A stretch of 8,046 bases of DNA. Source: Roseiarcus sp. (GTDB lineage Bacteria; Pseudomonadota; Alphaproteobacteria; Rhizobiales; Beijerinckiaceae). The stretch spans positions 1-8,046 of the forward strand of contig JASLHV010000059.1 in NCBI GenBank assembly GCA_030153205.1. The letters run 5' to 3'. The notes beneath the pieces were generated by a model. It was not told the DNA's origin, made no database searches, and saw only the letters and a program-made list of their open reading frames with translations. Numbering within the stretch: position 1 is the stretch's first letter; each line of letters opens with the position of its first letter. A program made the position numbers and the translations under genes. Shown here in pieces: positions 6,286-8,046 of the stretch.

Positions 6286-6792
6286 ATGTCTTCTCAGTTT
6301 CGAAATCGAAAGCCAAACGATTCGGCCCTCGACGCAATCGACCGGCGCATTTTGCGCGCCTTGCAGCGCGACGGGTCGCTCGCCAACCAGACCCTGGCCG
6401 ACGAAATCGGCCTGTCGCCGCCGGCCTGCCTCAAGCGCGTGCGCCGGCTCAAGGCAGCAGGCGTCATCGCGCGAACCACCGCTCAACTTTCACCGGAGGC
6501 GCTTGGATTTCCGCTCCTCTCCGTTGCGCGAATCAAGCTTAACCGACCGACAGAAAGAGCGATGCGCGAATTCGAGCAGAAGATGAACGCGCTGCCGCGC
6601 GTCACGCAATGCCTCACTGTCGCTGGCGATATCGATTATGTGGTGATGATCCGTAGCCGCGACGTCGCCGACTACCAGGACTTCGCCCGCCAAGTCCTTG
6701 CGACCGCGCCAGGCATCCGTTCCTATACGAGCGAGATCGTGCTGGCCGTCAGCAAATGGACCACGGAAATCCCCGTCGAGGAGGAGGGATAG
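6286..6792 (+). CDS. Lrp/AsnC-family transcriptional regulator
   Basis: This DNA-binding regulator of 168 residues is a typical size for the family. An N-terminal winged helix-turn-helix spans about 14-64: LDAIDRRILRALQRDG, then LADEIGLSPPACLKRVRRL, which contains the recognition helix, then GVI. The C-terminal ligand-binding RAM domain (about 75-157) has the conserved GDIDYVV at 114-120. Such proteins form dimers and octamers and sense amino acids. The start at 6286 is the only ATG before the HTH. Its ribosome site is poor and lies by a 10-bp palindrome. The gene diverges from the dgdA-like gene with 129 bp between start codons, so it most likely controls that gene and itself, with the amino-acid substrate or product as effector. 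It ends in tandem stops TAG TAG (6790-6795). Confidence 0.92.
   Translation: MSSQFRNRKPNDSALDAIDRRILRALQRDGSLANQTLADEIGLSPPACLKRVRRLKAAGVIARTTAQLSPEALGFPLLSVARIKLNRPTERAMREFEQKMNALPRVTQCLTVAGDIDYVVMIRSRDVADYQDFARQVLATAPGIRSYTSEIVLAVSKWTTEIPVEEEG
6299..6312 (+). promoter_or_regulatory. Candidate operator half B (TTCGAAAT direct repeat inside lrp codons)
   Basis: TTCGAAATCGAAAG repeats the TTCGAAAT of 6173-6180 and again ends in GAAAG. With the preceding T it contains the 8-bp palindrome TTTCGAAA at 6298-6305. The two copies are 126 bp apart, about twelve helical turns, which would put both on the same DNA face. The site lies within the first codons of the regulator gene, so chance from coding sequence is possible. 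Confidence 0.25.
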
Positions 6793-6796
6793 TAGG

Positions 6797-6820
6797 GGCG
6801 GCGTGTCGGTTACCGCCGCC
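6797..6820. terminator. Hairpin between convergent lrp gene and tRNA
   Basis: GGCGGCG at 6797-6803 pairs with CGCCGCC at 6814-6820 around a 10-nt loop. It lies 4 nt after the regulator stop and 6 nt beyond the tRNA 3' end, so it could end both transcripts. No T tract follows on either strand, so classical intrinsic termination is doubtful. Confidence 0.35.
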
Positions 6821-6826
6821 ACCGGA

Positions 6827-6902
6827 TGGTGGGCCGGGCAGGACTCGAACCTGCAACCAGACCGTTATGAGCGGCCGGCTCTAACCATTGAGCTACCGGC
6901 CC
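6827..6902 (-). tRNA. tRNA with CAT anticodon, probably tRNA-Ile2 (lysidine-modified)
   Basis: A full cloverleaf of 76 nt reads on the minus strand. The acceptor GGGCCGG/CCGGCCC is followed by A73 and an encoded CCA (6829-6827). The D-arm is GCTC/GAGC with an 8-nt loop, the anticodon stem is GGCCG/CGGTC with one G-U pair, the anticodon loop is CTCATAA with CAT at 6869-6867, and the T-arm is GCAGG/CCTGC with loop TTCGAGT. CAT can be initiator Met, elongator Met or Ile2. The acceptor pairs C4-G69 and C5-G68 are determinants that E. coli TilS uses to choose tRNA-Ile2 over elongator Met, and the short AATGGTTA D-loop also matches E. coli Ile2. With lysidine at position 34 it would read AUA. The initiator is unlikely, because position 1-72 is a normal G-C pair. 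Detection of a tRNA is near certain; the Ile2 identity is about 0.75. Confidence 0.95.
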
Positions 6903-6921
6903 CGCCGAGCGGGGAGGAGGG

Positions 6922-6949
6922 ATTAGACTGAAACGGGGGCGCGATGCAA
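6922..6949 (-). promoter_or_regulatory. Candidate promoter of the tRNA gene
   Basis: On the minus strand, TTGCAT (6949-6944) and TCTAAT (6927-6922) are separated by 16 bp. The -10 differs from TATAAT at one base; the -35 keeps only TTG. The transcript would start near 6914, leaving a short leader before the mature tRNA 5' end at 6902. The -35 lies inside the hairpin at 6939-6955. Confidence 0.35.
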
Positions 6950-6955
6950 TCGCGC
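6939..6955 (-). terminator. Hairpin downstream of the rhodanese gene
   Basis: GCGCGAT at 6939-6945 pairs perfectly with ATCGCGC at 6949-6955 around a 3-nt loop, 17 bp past the rhodanese stop. On the minus strand it is followed by CCCCCGTTTC, so the T run is poor. It may be a weak terminator or a 3'-end stabiliser that separates the rhodanese message from the tRNA. Confidence 0.4.
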
Positions 6956-6972
6956 GCTGACGCCGTCGCAGC

Positions 6973-7293
6973 TCATTCAGAGCCGGCGACCACGAGGCCA
7001 CCGCGAGCCCGCCAGCCGCCGGTTCCCGGCGCATAATGGCGAATATCCCCGACACCAACGGCGACGGCCTGCTGAAGAGCCTTGGCCGAACGGCTGCCCG
7101 CCTGGCATACGAGAACGATAGGCTTGCCGATGGGAAGGCCATCGGGATCGAAAGACGAGAGCGGTTGATTGATCGCGCCTGGGATGTGTCCGGCCACGAA
7201 TTCATGCGGCTCGCGCACGTCGACAATAGCGATCGAGTGGTCATGCTGGCCCGCGACAAAGTCGTCGTGGGCGATCTCGGGAGGCGAAGTCAT
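6973..7293 (-). CDS. Single-domain rhodanese-like protein
   Basis: This cytoplasmic protein of 106 residues is one rhodanese homology domain, similar in size to GlpE. The N-terminal motif IVDVREPHEFVAGHIPGAIN spans 23-42. The active loop CQAGSR (63-68) has the sulfur-carrying Cys63 and an Arg that closes the loop, so it should be catalytically competent as a sulfurtransferase or persulfide carrier. There is no signal peptide, so the acceptor would be cytoplasmic; it cannot be named from sequence. The C-terminal PGTGGWRARG is a slightly modified form of the usual GG-x-x-x-W ending. The ATG lacks a clear Shine-Dalgarno sequence, but it overlaps by one base (TGATG) a TGA that closes an upstream in-frame tail after the DUF2778 gene. 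Translation may therefore be coupled to ribosomes ending there. Confidence 0.9.
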   Translation of the reverse strand: MTSPPEIAHDDFVAGQHDHSIAIVDVREPHEFVAGHIPGAINQPLSSFDPDGLPIGKPIVLVCQAGSRSAKALQQAVAVGVGDIRHYAPGTGGWRARGGLVVAGSE

Positions 7294-7379
7294 CAGGGCT
7301 GTCTAGGCGTTAAGTTGAGCTCCAACTCCATATAGCCGGCGGCGAGCCAGGTTTCGAGAGCGCGGCGGCCGCGGCGGCT

Positions 7380-8046
7380 TCAGTTCAAGCTCGCGACGAC
7401 GGCGAGGCGTCTGACTTTGCCGCTTTGGAAGGCCTGCAGGAATGCATCGTAATCCTTGAACGACACGCAGCCATTGGAATCGCCGTTCGGGCCGAGCATG
7501 TAAGGATGGGCAAGAATGCCGGCGCGGCCGAACATCACGCCGGCGCCGACGGGATTGAGGCGGAGCGCCTGCACGCCGTGGAAGGACCCTTCGCGCAGCG
7601 TGAGCTCATAGAGGTGGGGCGGCGTCGCGCCACGATCTTTTTCATCGACATGATGGGGATCGTCCAAAAGATCGCCGAGGCCCGAATGCGCCTCCAAGCG
7701 GGCGCCGTCGGGCATAATGACAACATGCTGGGTCAGAACATAGACAGCGGTCATTTGGTCGAAGGGACCTGAAGGCGAAACGCCGGGCAAGGAAGGAGCG
7801 AATACGGCAGGACGCGGCGGCGGCGACGGCGCCTTGCGAGGCGGCAGTAGAATCTGAGGCTGTGGCTCGGGCAACGGGCCCGGAGGAGGGGCGAGCGCGT
7901 CGGCGAGCGTTGAAGGATCGGGCCTTTGGACAGGCGTAGCATCCTGGGCGGGCTGCCGCCGCGCAAAAATCGACGGCAAAGACAAGGGGTTGGCAGGCGC
8001 TACCTGCTCAGGAGCCATATTCGGGAGCGTGGGCAGCGCCGCGGTC
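7380..8046 (-). CDS. DUF2778 (tlde1-type, L,D-transpeptidase-like) protein, N-terminus off window
   Basis: The C-terminal domain (about 90-212, counted from the ATG at 8018) matches the DUF2778/tlde1 family as I know it. It has RLEAHSGLGDLLDDP (107-121), TPPHLYELTLREGSFHGV (132-149), RLNPV, and the catalytic stretch with His171 and SNGCVSF (181-187, Cys184). The fold is related to YkuD L,D-transpeptidases, so it probably acts on peptidoglycan in the periplasm. In enterobacteria some members are type VI secretion effectors, but no secretion genes are nearby. In Hyphomicrobiales the family is common outside that context. Residues 23-84 form a proline-rich, disordered linker. The frame stays open upstream of the ATG at 8018 to the window edge (encoding TAALPTLPN), and that ATG has no signal peptide. 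The true start, with an expected membrane anchor or signal, is therefore probably outside. Confidence 0.82.
   Translation of the reverse strand, partial: TAALPTLPNMAPEQVAPANPLSLPSIFARRQPAQDATPVQRPDPSTLADALAPPPGPLPEPQPQILLPPRKAPSPPPRPAVFAPSLPGVSPSGPFDQMTAVYVLTQHVVIMPDGARLEAHSGLGDLLDDPHHVDEKDRGATPPHLYELTLREGSFHGVQALRLNPVGAGVMFGRAGILAHPYMLGPNGDSNGCVSFKDYDAFLQAFQSGKVRRLAVVASLN

Noticed and set aside
6157..6486. In-frame N-terminal extension of 110 residues on the DgdA-like protein
   Set aside because: It reads backwards through the divergent promoter region and the first third of the Lrp/AsnC gene. The ATG at 6156 has a ribosome site and matches the family N-terminus and length.
6827..6902. tRNA as an integration site for a mobile element
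   Set aside because: I looked for an integrase frame, a repeat of the tRNA 3' end or phage genes nearby and saw none in this window.
6698..6931. Plus-strand frame containing GQDSNLQPDRYERPALTIE
   Set aside because: This is the well-known false protein made by translating the complement of a tRNA gene; the tRNA at 6827-6902 explains it.
6810..7259. Minus-strand frame containing PVAQWLEPAAHNGLVAGSS
   Set aside because: This is another classic artefact of translating a tRNA, here joined to a shadow frame of the rhodanese gene.
7036..7335. Plus-strand open frame of 99 codons
   Set aside because: It is antisense to the rhodanese gene, which has an intact active-site loop; the plus-strand product has no motifs.
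7342..7379. GC-rich near-palindrome with a NotI-type core after the DUF2778 gene
   Set aside because: The symmetry is short, has no loop and no following T run. It is better explained by the codons of the in-frame tail than as a terminator.

Overview
The window is GC-rich and looks like an alphaproteobacterial chromosome, probably Hyphomicrobiales (Rhizobiales). The clues are the codon bias, a DUF2778/tlde1-type protein with a long proline-rich linker as seen in that order, and the compact gene spacing. This placement is inferred from gene content, not from a phylogenetic marker. The genes are ordinary accessory metabolism plus a tRNA. I found no phage, insertion sequence, CRISPR array or defence cassette.

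Layout: (1) Positions 1-3570, plus strand, hold a branched-chain/hydrophobic amino-acid (HAAT) ABC importer operon: the 3' end of a substrate-binding protein gene, livH, livM, and one gene in which the two ATPases (LivG and LivF) are fused. (2) Positions 3584-4653, minus strand, hold an SDR oxidoreductase gene convergent with the operon, preceded by a small predicted membrane protein gene. (3) Positions 4834-6156, minus strand, hold a class III PLP enzyme that matches 2,2-dialkylglycine decarboxylase (DgdA) residue for residue in the active site. An Lrp/AsnC-family regulator diverges from it at 6286-6792, across a 129-bp AT-richer intergenic region with several GAAAT/ATTTC-type sites. (4) Positions 6827-6902, minus strand, hold a CAT-anticodon tRNA, probably tRNA-Ile2. 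(5) Positions 6973-8046, minus strand, hold a single-domain rhodanese gene and, upstream of it, a DUF2778 (L,D-transpeptidase-like) gene that runs off the right edge.

How the genes may work together: the importer brings an amino acid or similar small substrate into the cytoplasm. DgdA would decarboxylate and transaminate an alpha,alpha-dialkyl amino acid such as 2-aminoisobutyrate or isovaline, giving a ketone plus L-alanine from pyruvate. The SDR could act on a carbonyl or alcohol product. The link between importer, SDR and DgdA rests only on proximity. The DgdA/Lrp pairing is better supported because the two genes are divergent and share a promoter region.

No intergenic gap exceeds 300 bases. 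The longest is 4654-4833, where I see only the dgdA terminator hairpin. Several hairpins sit at gene ends (3572-3595, 4814-4845, 6797-6820, 6939-6955). The least expected observations are the fused LivGF with one degenerate ATP site, a hairpin plus mini-ORF between the binding-protein gene and livH, and a protein-like 28-codon in-frame tail after the DUF2778 stop whose own stop overlaps the rhodanese ATG.
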